Source of the DNA: Neoluteolibacter marinus
GTDB lineage: Bacteria; Verrucomicrobiota; Verrucomicrobiia; Verrucomicrobiales; Akkermansiaceae
NCBI RefSeq assembly: GCF_014904755.1
Contig: NZ_JACZFQ010000066.1
Location: 1-33,671 of the forward strand
DNA: 33,671 bases
Reading direction: 5' to 3'
Shown here one piece after another: positions 23,050-33,671 of the stretch; position 1 is the first letter of the stretch, and every line of letters begins with the position of its first letter. The position numbers and the translations under genes were made by a program. Below the pieces are notes generated by a model. It made no database searches, had not been told where the DNA came from, and saw only the letters and a program-made list of their open reading frames with translations.

Positions 23050-26000
23050 TCACCCCAGCGCCTCCGCCAGGCGGTCGCGGTCGACTTTGACGACCCAGTT
23101 CTCGATGTCGGCGACGGCGCCGTTACGGGAACCGTCGTAGCTGCGCTCGACGCGGCACTGCAGGACCGTCTCGGCGTGGCCGATCATCGTCGGCAGGCGG
23201 TCCTCGGGGAAGGCCATGACGAGCTGCAGGCCGAAGTTCCGCGCCAGCGCCAGGCAGGCGTCGATGCGGTCGCCGGAGAGCTTGGAGAAGGCCTCGTCCA
23301 TGATGATCACGCCGAGGTTCGGCTTCGGGTGGCGGTCGCCGAGGTCGTAGACGCGCTGGAAGGCGGCGAGCATGGCGACAAAGAAGGGCGCCTGGTTCTC
23401 CCCGCCGCTCTGCTTCTTGGCGCTCTTGTTGAGTGAAACCGCGGCACCCTCGCCCTGGCCGACCGGGTGGGCCTGGATGTCCCAGTGGTGGTAAAAGCGG
23501 TAGTCGAGCGCGCGCTGGTTGCGCGGTTCCTCGGGGTTCTCGATCGCGGCCATCAGCGCGGCCTTGGCCTTCTCGATCTCCTCCTTGGCGCCGGTGGCCA
23601 GCAGCTCGAGGCCGGGGCTGAGGCCCTTGTCGACCAACGCCCAGATCGCGGTGTGGCTGAGGTCCTTGCGCATGCTCAGCTGGTAGCGCCAGCCGCCGAT
23701 CTCGTGGTCCATCGCCTTGTTGAGCTCGCGCTTGGTGCGATCGGCCTCGTCGAGCTTCTCCTTGAGCACGTCCAAGACCTGGTGCTGCAGGCGGTCTTCC
23801 CACTCGCGGCGGGCGTCGTCGGCCTCGCGGGTGTAGCGGTCGAGGTCGTGCTCCTCGAGTTCCCTACGGCGGACTTCGTAGCGGGTGTTGTCGTCGTCCT
23901 CCGGGTCGAAGGCGTCGGCGGTCTCCGGATGGGCCTCGGCCAGGGCGAAGCGCTCGCGCTGGCGTTCGGCGCGGGCCTTGTCGGCATCGTGCAGCTGGGT
24001 CTGGGCGACCAGCGCGGCGGCCTCGATGCGTTTCGCCCAGGTCGGGAACTCGCCGACACAGGCGGCGAGGCGTTCGCTGATCTCGGCGTCGCGGAAGCCC
24101 TCGAGCGACTCGCGGCTGCGCTGGCGCTCGATCTTGAAGCGCTCCTCCTCGGCGGCGAAGTGCTCTTCGTTGTCGCCGAGCTCGCGCTCGCGCTGCGAGG
24201 CGCGCTCCATCGCGTTGGCGAGCCGGCCGATGCGCTCGACCACGCCCTGGAAGGTCTTCTCGAGCACCCGCAGCTCCTCGACGATCTTCTCGCGCTCGGG
24301 TGTCGCCAGCAGGCGGATGGTTTCCTCGAGCTGCTGTAGCTCGCGGCGCAGGTCGGGCAGCTTGTGCAGCCGGGTGGTCCCCTCCGGGCGGGTCGCCTTG
24401 TCGAGCTCCCAGTGGGTGCCGCGGTGGAGGAAGGTGTTCCAGGCCTCCTGCTGGCGCCGCAGGCCGGCGATCTCCTCCTCCAGGGCGGCGAGGTCTTCCT
24501 CAAGCCGGGCGCGCAGGCGGCGGCGGCCTTCCTCGCCGATGGTCAGGTCCTTTGCCGGCTGCAGGCGGACGCGCAGCGGCGGGTCCTTGAGCCAGCCGTC
24601 CTTGGAAAAGGCCCGCGGGTGGGCGTCGAGCTTGTTCGACTTGTCGACCGCGACGAGGTCGCCGTAGTGCTGCTGGAGAAAGCGCGCGGCGAGCGGGTTC
24701 CTGGTGTCGAAGAAGGCGGCGACCGAGCCCTTGGCCGGCTTGCCGTCGGCGGTGAGCTCGTCGCTGTTGACGATCGGCTCGTCGCTGTGACCGAGCTTGT
24801 GCGCCTGCTCCCAGGCGGCCTTGTAATCTTCGGCCAGCACGGCCTGGCGGTGGTTGCCGAGCAGTGACTCGAGCAGCGGCCACCAGTCCTCGGCGGCGGG
24901 CTTGACCTCGATCACGCGGCCGAGCGCCTCGGCCTTCTGGCCGCGCGACTTGAGGGCATCGAGCAAGGGCGAGGCGTGGGCACTGCCCTTGTGCTCGAGG
25001 TCGTCGAGCTCGCGCCGCAGCCGCAGCTCGCGGGCCTCCAGTTCGTGGAGGCGGTCGCGGACCGGGCGCAGTTGCTCGGCGGCGTCGTTGTGCAGCGCGT
25101 GGTAAATGCGCGGCATTTTCTCGGCGGTGTCGAGGCCGGCGGCCTCGTTGGTGCCGCGCATCGTTTCGAGCCAGGCCTCGGCCTCGGCGGGCGGCTCGAG
25201 TTCGAGCTCGGCGGCCATCTTCAGCCACTGCTTCCAGTTGGACACGCGGTCGTGGAGATACTCGCGGGCGGTCTTGGCGGCATCGCGGAGCGAATCGAGC
25301 TCGCGCTCGACCTCGTCGCGGCGGCCGCGCTGATTGGCGAGGGCGGCGATCTGGCTGTCGTTGCCGGCGACCAGCCGGACCTCGCGCAGCTGGCTTTCGA
25401 GTTCGTTGCGCTCGCTCAGCGCCGCCTCATGGTCGCTGCGCTGGCCGGCGTGCTCGCTGCGCAGGCGCTCGAGCTCGGCGCGGCAGGCATTGAGCTTTTC
25501 GAGCCGCTCCTCATGCGAAAGCGCGTCGCGCAGGTGGCGGAACAAGGCGGATTCGCGGCGGGCCTCGAGCCAGGCCTGGTGGCGCTCGCCGACGCGGCTC
25601 AGCCGCTCGTGCTGGTCGCGCATCTTTTCCAGCCGCTCCTGGGCGCGGCGATGGGCGTCGACGCTGCTGCGCACGGTGGCGACGTCGGGCAACGCCTGCT
25701 CCAGCAGGTAGTCGCGGATGAACTTCTCGAAGGACTCGACCGGCTGGAAGGCCATCGAGTTCGGCAAGGTCTTGTTCATCTGCTTGCGGTCGAAGCCGAG
25801 GTGCGCGCGCGACCCCATCTCCTCGAGGTAGGTCGTCTGGCGGTCGAAGACCTCGCCGCCCATCTCGCGCTTCACGTGGACGCGGAACTCATCCTCGGTG
25901 AGGAATTGCAGCGACTCGCCGATCAGGTCCTTGGTCAGGAAATCGTCGCCCTCCAGCCGCGAGGGCACGGTGAACCACAGCGTCCGCGGCTTGGCGGTCG

Positions 26001-26361
26001 GGCCTTCGTATTCGATGCGGGCGCCCCAGGTCTCGCGCCGCGGCTCGTCGCCGGGCCAGGAGAACTCGAGCGCCGCGAGGGTCACGCCGGAAGGCCGCAG
26101 GTAGCGTTCCTGGCCGTCCTTGCCGAGGGTGTTGGTGTCGCAGAGGCAGTAGCCGCGCAGGGTGCGGCCGCTGCCCGCGCCGGCGGCGGCCTTGTTGAAG
26201 CGGCTGTGCTGCTCGCCGAGCAGGACGAACTGGAGCAGGTCGAGCAGGGCGCTCTTGCCCGAGCCGTTGGCCCCGGTGATGAGCGAAAGGCCGGACAGCT
26301 CGATGATACGACGGTAGCCGTACCAGTTGTAGGCGATGATGCGGCTGAGGTGAACGCGCAT
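23050..26361 (-). CDS. jetC: JetC/MksB-like SMC-type ATPase
   Basis: This 1103-residue SMC/MukB-like motor subunit opens with a beta-strand core and Walker A GANGSGKS (residues 30-37). Long coiled coils follow, with a hinge-like globular insert at about 455-600 (GRVIEVKPAAEDWWPLLESLLGN and following). The C-terminal head has the ABC signature SGGENQ (985-990) and Walker B GVIIMDEAF (about 1017-1025, acidic pair D1022-E1023). In Wadjet (JetABCD) and Mks (MksBEF) complexes, this subunit forms an ATP-driven loop extruder with the kleisin JetA/MksF and JetB/MksE. It starts 18 bases after jetB ends. All ATPase motifs are intact, so activity is expected. Confidence 0.88.
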   Translation of the reverse strand: MRVHLSRIIAYNWYGYRRIIELSGLSLITGANGSGKSALLDLLQFVLLGEQHSRFNKAAAGAGSGRTLRGYCLCDTNTLGKDGQERYLRPSGVTLAALEFSWPGDEPRRETWGARIEYEGPTAKPRTLWFTVPSRLEGDDFLTKDLIGESLQFLTEDEFRVHVKREMGGEVFDRQTTYLEEMGSRAHLGFDRKQMNKTLPNSMAFQPVESFEKFIRDYLLEQALPDVATVRSSVDAHRRAQERLEKMRDQHERLSRVGERHQAWLEARRESALFRHLRDALSHEERLEKLNACRAELERLRSEHAGQRSDHEAALSERNELESQLREVRLVAGNDSQIAALANQRGRRDEVERELDSLRDAAKTAREYLHDRVSNWKQWLKMAAELELEPPAEAEAWLETMRGTNEAAGLDTAEKMPRIYHALHNDAAEQLRPVRDRLHELEARELRLRRELDDLEHKGSAHASPLLDALKSRGQKAEALGRVIEVKPAAEDWWPLLESLLGNHRQAVLAEDYKAAWEQAHKLGHSDEPIVNSDELTADGKPAKGSVAAFFDTRNPLAARFLQQHYGDLVAVDKSNKLDAHPRAFSKDGWLKDPPLRVRLQPAKDLTIGEEGRRRLRARLEEDLAALEEEIAGLRRQQEAWNTFLHRGTHWELDKATRPEGTTRLHKLPDLRRELQQLEETIRLLATPEREKIVEELRVLEKTFQGVVERIGRLANAMERASQRERELGDNEEHFAAEEERFKIERQRSRESLEGFRDAEISERLAACVGEFPTWAKRIEAAALVAQTQLHDADKARAERQRERFALAEAHPETADAFDPEDDDNTRYEVRRRELEEHDLDRYTREADDARREWEDRLQHQVLDVLKEKLDEADRTKRELNKAMDHEIGGWRYQLSMRKDLSHTAIWALVDKGLSPGLELLATGAKEEIEKAKAALMAAIENPEEPRNQRALDYRFYHHWDIQAHPVGQGEGAAVSLNKSAKKQSGGENQAPFFVAMLAAFQRVYDLGDRHPKPNLGVIIMDEAFSKLSGDRIDACLALARNFGLQLVMAFPEDRLPTMIGHAETVLQCRVERSYDGSRNGAVADIENWVVKVDRDRLAEALG

Positions 26362-26379
26362 GGCAGGAATGGGTGAAGG

Positions 26380-27036
26380 TCAGTTTCCGGCCGCGGCTCC
26401 GGCGGCGGGCTCCGGCGCGCCGGCCGGTTCGTAGAGGTCCTTGCGGGCGGTCCATTCCTCGATCGAGTCGAAGGGGATCACGCGCGGCAGGCTGGGCAGG
26501 ATCTCGATCAGCGTGTCGCCGGGCTGGGTGGCGCTGTCGGGCCGGTGGGTGCGGATCAGGCGGTGGCGCTTGAGCCTGGCCAGGATCGAGTCGAGGTGGG
26601 TCGCCTGCGGCGGCTCGATCTTGTCGAAGGTGGTGCGGAACTGGTTCCACAGCTCGTCGACCGCGAGGATCACCTTGTCGGCGGCCTGGTTGCTGCGCTG
26701 GTCGTCCCAGCAGCGCCACAGGACGAGCAGCACCAGGGTTTCATCCTTGCTGAACTGGCCGAGCAGCAGGCAGGCCTCGGGCCGCGGGCGGGCCTGCAGG
26801 ACCAGCGCCTCGTCGTCGATGATGAGCTCCAGCCCGAGCGGCGCGAGGTAGTCCTCGAGGTGGCGGCGGTAGTGGTCGCGGGCCAGCCGGAACAGGTCGC
26901 GGCCGGCGCCGCTGTCGCCGACCACGGTGCCCCGGCCGAGCAGCTCGGCGAGCAGCTCGCGGATGGGCGCGCGGTCGTCGGCGGGGACATCGGGCCAGAA
27001 GCCCGGCCAGAGGGGATCGCGTTGGGATTCGCTCAT
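26380..27036 (-). CDS. jetB: JetB/MksE-like subunit (DUF4194 type)
   Basis: This 218-residue winged-helix-type subunit has the pattern of the JetB/MksE family: an early LLAELLGRGTVVGD strand-turn, RLARDHYRRHLEDYLAPLGLELIIDDEALVLQ (about 50-80), FSKDETLVLLVLWRCWDDQ (95-113) and a late LARLKRHRLIRTH with LIEILPSLPRVIPFDSIEEW. In Wadjet and Mks this subunit dimerises and bridges the kleisin. Its ATG overlaps the jetA stop (ATGA, 27033-27036), the translational coupling usual for these operons. The C-terminus ends in a low-complexity Ala-Pro-Gly tail. Confidence 0.82.
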   Translation of the reverse strand: MSESQRDPLWPGFWPDVPADDRAPIRELLAELLGRGTVVGDSGAGRDLFRLARDHYRRHLEDYLAPLGLELIIDDEALVLQARPRPEACLLLGQFSKDETLVLLVLWRCWDDQRSNQAADKVILAVDELWNQFRTTFDKIEPPQATHLDSILARLKRHRLIRTHRPDSATQPGDTLIEILPSLPRVIPFDSIEEWTARKDLYEPAGAPEPAAGAAAGN

Positions 27037-28511
27037 GATTGACGGGTGATTTCGAAGCGGTCCATCCGCCAGCCGGCCTGCTCGACTTGCGGCACCGAGC
27101 CGGGGTCGAGCGGCGTGGTCCGGCCGGGGCCGTCGATGCTCCAGCGCACCGACTTGCCGCCGGCGGCGGGCGAGTGGTGGTAGGCGGCGACGGCCAGCAG
27201 GTCGAGCATCTCGTCGACGTTGCTGGCGGTGAACTCGGCGGACGAGACGGTCCCGCCCTTGTTGGGCAGCAGGCGGGCGATCAGGCGGGCGGCGCGCTGC
27301 GGGGTGAGGGCCAGGCGCTGGCGCTCGCGCAGCGCGGCCAGGGCGTCGCTCTCGTCGTCGTCGCGGTCGCGGATGCCGCCGAAGCTGAGGTCGGCCGGCG
27401 CCTTGATCCGGCGGGTCCGGGCCAGGGAACTGGATCCATAGTAGAAGCGCAGCTCCGGAGCCAGCACCGGGAAGTCCGGGGCCTCGTCCTTGAGCTGTGA
27501 AAGGCGGCTGCCGGCGTGCACGTCATTGAGTGCGTCGCAGTAGGCCTTGATGATCTCGGGGCGGCGGCCGCGCAGCTCGGTCTGGTAGCGGTAGCGCTGC
27601 TGGGAGAGCTGGTTGAAGCCGGCCATGCGGGCGTCGATCGCGTCGGCGACCAGGCGGATCGACGACAGCCGCGACTCGAGGTCCTTCAGCGCGCGGACGG
27701 CGCGATCCCAGGCCTCGGCCTGCGACCAGCCGTAGTGGCTGGCGATGGCCTGGGCGAGCCGGTCCTTGAGCTGCTCGTTGTCGCGCAGGTCGGCGACCTT
27801 GCCGCGCAGCGCGGACAGCCGCGGCAGCAGGCCGTTCCTACGGAGCGCGTCGTAGCAGACCATGTGCTGGCCGGAGCCGAACTCGGAGTAGAGCAGGCGC
27901 AGGGTTTCGGCGGGGGTTTCGCTGAGCCGCTGCTTGCGGTCGAAGATCGAGATGATCTTCTCGACGCCGTGGAGCTGGATCAGTGCATTCTCGAGCCGCG
28001 AGTTGAGGTCGGTGAGGGTGGCGCGAAGCTCGTCGGGCTCGTGCAGGCGGGGGTCGAGCACGCCCTCGCGCTCGAGCGACTCGCAGACGCCGCGGACGCT
28101 GTCGGCGAAGGTCTTGAGCTCGGCGATCTCGTCCTCGGCCAGGTCGCGCAGCAGCCGCAGCATCGGCCGCAGGCCGGGCGAGACCAGCGCCCAGCGCTCG
28201 TGCAGGCCGAGCTGCTGGTCCTCGATCCACTTGGCGTCGCAGAGGCGGTTGAAGATCTGCCCGGCGCGCTGGCGGATGTCGCGCAGCGCGGCGCCCTCGT
28301 CCTCGTCGAGCGAGATGTCGGGGTGGGCGGCGAGCACCTCGCGGACGATCGCCACCGCCTCGTTCTGGGCCAGCCGGCCGGCCTCGCCCGCTTCCTCGGC
28401 GAGCCGTTCGGCGCAGTCGACGTAGATCGCCGCGCTCGGCCGGGTCAGCGGCCGGAAGAAGTCGCGGGAGACGTGGGTGAGGAGTTTTTCGCTGAGGGTG
28501 GAAACAGACAT
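27033..28511 (-). CDS. jetA: JetA/MksF-like kleisin subunit
   Basis: This 492-residue protein heads the operon. The N-terminal half (LLTHVSRDFFRPLTRPSAAIYVDCAERLAEEA, then winged-helix and helical segments) and the long helical middle match the kleisin-like JetA/MksF family in place and size. It shares only partial motifs that I can recall, so the exact subfamily (type I DUF3375 versus the other JetA class) is open. A mid-protein helix runs about 150-310. A conserved-looking FGSGQHMVCYDALRRNGLLPRLSALR block lies at about 215-240. The start at 28511 is the first ATG after the intergenic region. Confidence 0.72.
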   Translation of the reverse strand: MSVSTLSEKLLTHVSRDFFRPLTRPSAAIYVDCAERLAEEAGEAGRLAQNEAVAIVREVLAAHPDISLDEDEGAALRDIRQRAGQIFNRLCDAKWIEDQQLGLHERWALVSPGLRPMLRLLRDLAEDEIAELKTFADSVRGVCESLEREGVLDPRLHEPDELRATLTDLNSRLENALIQLHGVEKIISIFDRKQRLSETPAETLRLLYSEFGSGQHMVCYDALRRNGLLPRLSALRGKVADLRDNEQLKDRLAQAIASHYGWSQAEAWDRAVRALKDLESRLSSIRLVADAIDARMAGFNQLSQQRYRYQTELRGRRPEIIKAYCDALNDVHAGSRLSQLKDEAPDFPVLAPELRFYYGSSSLARTRRIKAPADLSFGGIRDRDDDESDALAALRERQRLALTPQRAARLIARLLPNKGGTVSSAEFTASNVDEMLDLLAVAAYHHSPAAGGKSVRWSIDGPGRTTPLDPGSVPQVEQAGWRMDRFEITRQS

Positions 28512-28539
28512 GCGGCGGCGGGAGGCGCATGCTAGCGGT

Positions 28540-28554
28540 GACTCGGGGCGAGTC
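28540..28554. promoter_or_regulatory. Perfect inverted repeat upstream of jetA
   Basis: GACTCG (28540-28545), GGG, CGAGTC (28549-28554) is a perfect 6-pair inverted repeat, 29 bases before the jetA start on the minus strand and 130 bases before the beta-galactosidase start. The position near the start suggests an operator for autoregulation of the jet operon. This is inference; a leader hairpin is the alternative. Confidence 0.4.
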
Positions 28555-28627
28555 CATCGCGGAAGCCGGACATCGCCGGGAAGAATCCGGCGGACACCCG
28601 AAATCGCAAAAAGAAGGAATAAAACGC

Positions 28628-32509
<3,882 letters not shown>

Positions 32510-32544
32510 TCCCTTGAACGGGACAGGCAGTGGGCCGAAGCTGG

Positions 32545-32583
32545 CCCATCTCGTGATGGGGCAGCGTTTGTTTGCTGTTTTTG
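32545..32583 (+). terminator. Possible terminator of the beta-galactosidase
   Basis: CCCATC (32545-32550), loop TCGT, GATGGG (32555-32560) form a 6-pair hairpin, followed by a T-rich stretch (GTTTGTTTGCTGTTTTTGG). It is about 100 bases downstream of the stop. The T run is interrupted, so efficiency is uncertain. Confidence 0.4.
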
Positions 32584-32743
32584 GCCGGACCCGATACTAT
32601 CGGGGAAAGATCGTCAGGAGGAGCGAAGCCTTCGTGTCTGGGGTTGCGTGAGTCAGGCAAGCTGCCTCGTAGCATTCGCCCCCATCTCCGCTAGTGTTCT
32701 TCCCTTCCGAAAAAACTAAAAGATAAAGAATTGGACGTCTTTG

Positions 32744-33157
32744 ATGGTTTCGACAATGGTGTTGGTTTCGTCGCTCGCCTCGTCGGGAACTGAGGTGGAT
32801 CTGGAGCGGGTGGGGGAACTGGTGCTGAAGAAGTGGGAGCTGGTTGCCGTCTGCAGGATTGAACGGTCCTCACTTTCCGGCATGGAGGTTGCCAAGCTCA
32901 TCCCAGTGAAAATCTTGCACAACAAGAGTGTGGAAGCTGTTCCTGATGATCTCTACGGTTCGGTGCGGTTAGCGGACTATCCCAAGTATCCCCTTATTCT
33001 TGTGCTCCGTCGTGGAACAAATACAAATCATGTAAGCACATGGAAGTTCCCAATGCGGAGCATGGAAGATCGGAGAAGCTTGAACGTGGAGATTGGCGTG
33101 AATGTGAATCTTGTTCAGCTTGTCAGAGCGCTTAAGGCCGCAAAAGAAGGGAAGTGA
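32744..33157 (+). CDS. Unknown protein, lower GC, inside a duplicated junction
   Basis: This 137-residue predicted protein may start at the ATG at 32744 or 32756. It is mixed alpha/beta in look: KKWELVAVCRIERSSLSG, VKILHNKSVEAVPDDLYGSVRLADYPKYPLILVLRRG, then VEIGVNVNLVQLVRALKAAKEGK. It has no signal peptide, membrane helix or recognised motif. The base composition is clearly lower in GC than the flanks, with codons such as TTA and AAA, and an AT-rich stretch (AAAAAACTAAAAGATAAAG) precedes it. It fills most of the 708 bases between the two junction copies, so it is probably acquired DNA. It could also be a non-expressed reading frame. Confidence 0.5.
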   Translation: MVSTMVLVSSLASSGTEVDLERVGELVLKKWELVAVCRIERSSLSGMEVAKLIPVKILHNKSVEAVPDDLYGSVRLADYPKYPLILVLRRGTNTNHVSTWKFPMRSMEDRRSLNVEIGVNVNLVQLVRALKAAKEGK

Positions 33158-33177
33158 GGACCAGTAGTTGATAGTGC

Positions 33178-33251
33178 GGATCGAAACGCTGGACGGTTAT
33201 CGAATAGCCGAGGTGATCGCGGCTGAGATCACGCCGGTGTTCGGGAAGTAA
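33178..33251 (+). pseudogene. Beta-galactosidase 3' remnant
   Basis: Codons just before the TAA at 33249-33251 read [14 protein letters not shown], the same C-terminus as the intact beta-galactosidase ending at 32448, with only synonymous changes in the aligned codons (GCC to GCT, GTC to GTG). Upstream of about 33218, similarity fades, so only the tail remains. Confidence 0.65.
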
Positions 33252-33312
33252 GCCTGCGTTGTTAGAGCCCGCTGAATCCGTCGAAGACGTCGAGGCAGCG
33301 GGCGATCACTTC
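33218..33312. repeat. Duplicated gene junction, copy B
   Basis: This is the partner of copy A, 803 bases downstream, 95 bases, five differences, no gaps. It joins the beta-galactosidase tail remnant to the intact C-terminus of the MBOAT gene. Both copies include TTGTTAGAG just after the beta-galactosidase stop. Confidence 0.85.
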
Positions 33313-33671
33313 GCGCTGGAAGTCCGGCGGGAACAGGAGGCCGAGGGGCAGGATCACCGCCAGCAGCGCGGGGATCTTGCCGAAGGCCCGGCCGCGGCGG
33401 GCTTCGAGCAGGGTCAGCAGGCCGTGGTTCGCGAAGTAGAGCGTCGGCAGGCCGAAGCCGGCTCGCACCGGCAGGGTGATGGCGAGCTCGTGCAGCAGGC
33501 CCGAGCCGAGGAACACCGCCATCGTGCCGGCCTCCCGGCCGAGGCGGGCGGTGACGGGTCGCCCGACCAGCCGCTGCATCATCTGCGAGTAGCCGGTATT
33601 CCATCGGCGGCTCCAGAAGTCGCCGATGCCGCGGGTTTCGAGGACATTGGGAAAGAGCGTGCGCACCGGGT
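33262..33671 (-). CDS. MBOAT / wax-synthase-like acyltransferase, partial
   Basis: Only the C-terminal 136 residues are present; the gene runs off the right end of the window. The sequence has the membrane-bound O-acyltransferase pattern seen in wax-synthase-like members: GIGDFWSRRWNTGYSQMMQRLV, then helices containing the invariant His in FLGSGLLHELAITLP, a further hydrophobic segment (about 40 residues) and a final helix before REVIARCLDVFDGFSGL. MBOAT proteins move acyl groups to lipids, sterols or polysaccharides; in this setting the acceptor is unknown. The stop TAA is at 33262-33264, inside the duplicated junction. Confidence 0.8.
   Translation of the reverse strand, partial: PVRTLFPNVLETRGIGDFWSRRWNTGYSQMMQRLVGRPVTARLGREAGTMAVFLGSGLLHELAITLPVRAGFGLPTLYFANHGLLTLLEARRGRAFGKIPALLAVILPLGLLFPPDFQREVIARCLDVFDGFSGL

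Noticed and set aside
24976-26376. A 466-codon plus-strand open frame opposite jetC
   Set aside because: It has a typical antisense composition (Val, Leu, Ala, Gly rich) and no motif; JetC has full ATPase motifs on the other strand.

Overview
The window is GC-rich (about two thirds G+C by eye). It looks like a chromosomal segment of a Verrucomicrobiota bacterium (Verrucomicrobiae type). The evidence is two ThuA-domain proteins, a giant ThuA / sugar-dehydrogenase / cytochrome fusion, a large GH2 beta-galactosidase with a discoidin-type tail, a VPG-type thioredoxin lipoprotein, and few Shine-Dalgarno sequences. This assignment rests on gene content, not on a marker gene. I saw no rRNA, tRNA, CRISPR array or intact transposase.

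Layout. 1-5.8 kb: a 1921-residue secreted protein (ThuA, PQQ-type sugar dehydrogenase, diheme cytochrome, then two copies of a 348-residue two-part repeat). 5.8-7.8 kb, minus strand: a likely membrane-stress operon of small lipoprotein, Pmp3/YqaE peptide (58 aa) and cardiolipin synthase. 8-10 kb: an SGNH hydrolase, a thioredoxin/MsrA-like lipoprotein and a CsbD stress protein with its own terminator. 10.2-11.8 kb: cmoA translationally coupled to an isoprenylcysteine-methyltransferase-like membrane protein. 11.8-15 kb: a second ThuA protein, small membrane proteins and a GNAT acetyltransferase. 14.9-17.9 kb, minus strand: an operon of GT4 glycosyltransferase, LmbE-type deacetylase and a conserved soluble protein. 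18.2-21.5 kb: a lone type II secretion F-type membrane protein, a YeaQ/GlsB protein and a 653-residue unknown with an N-terminal Cys4 cluster.

21.5-28.5 kb is the most notable part. It holds a three-gene SMC-type operon on the minus strand (JetA/MksF-like, JetB/MksE-like, JetC/MksB-like), related to the Wadjet plasmid-defence and Mks condensin systems, with no recognisable JetD nuclease. Just past the end of jetC, where jetD would be expected, sits a lower-GC gene bracketed by two direct copies of a REPIN-like element. Each copy is an inverted pair of hairpins with GTAG feet and TGC loops. 28.7-32.4 kb: GH2 beta-galactosidase. 32.4-33.7 kb: a second lower-GC gene lies inside a duplicated gene junction, so that a remnant of the downstream MBOAT gene and a remnant of the beta-galactosidase end flank it. 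The window ends inside the MBOAT acyltransferase gene.

Genes are tightly packed. Five convergent pairs are separated by only 0-8 bases.
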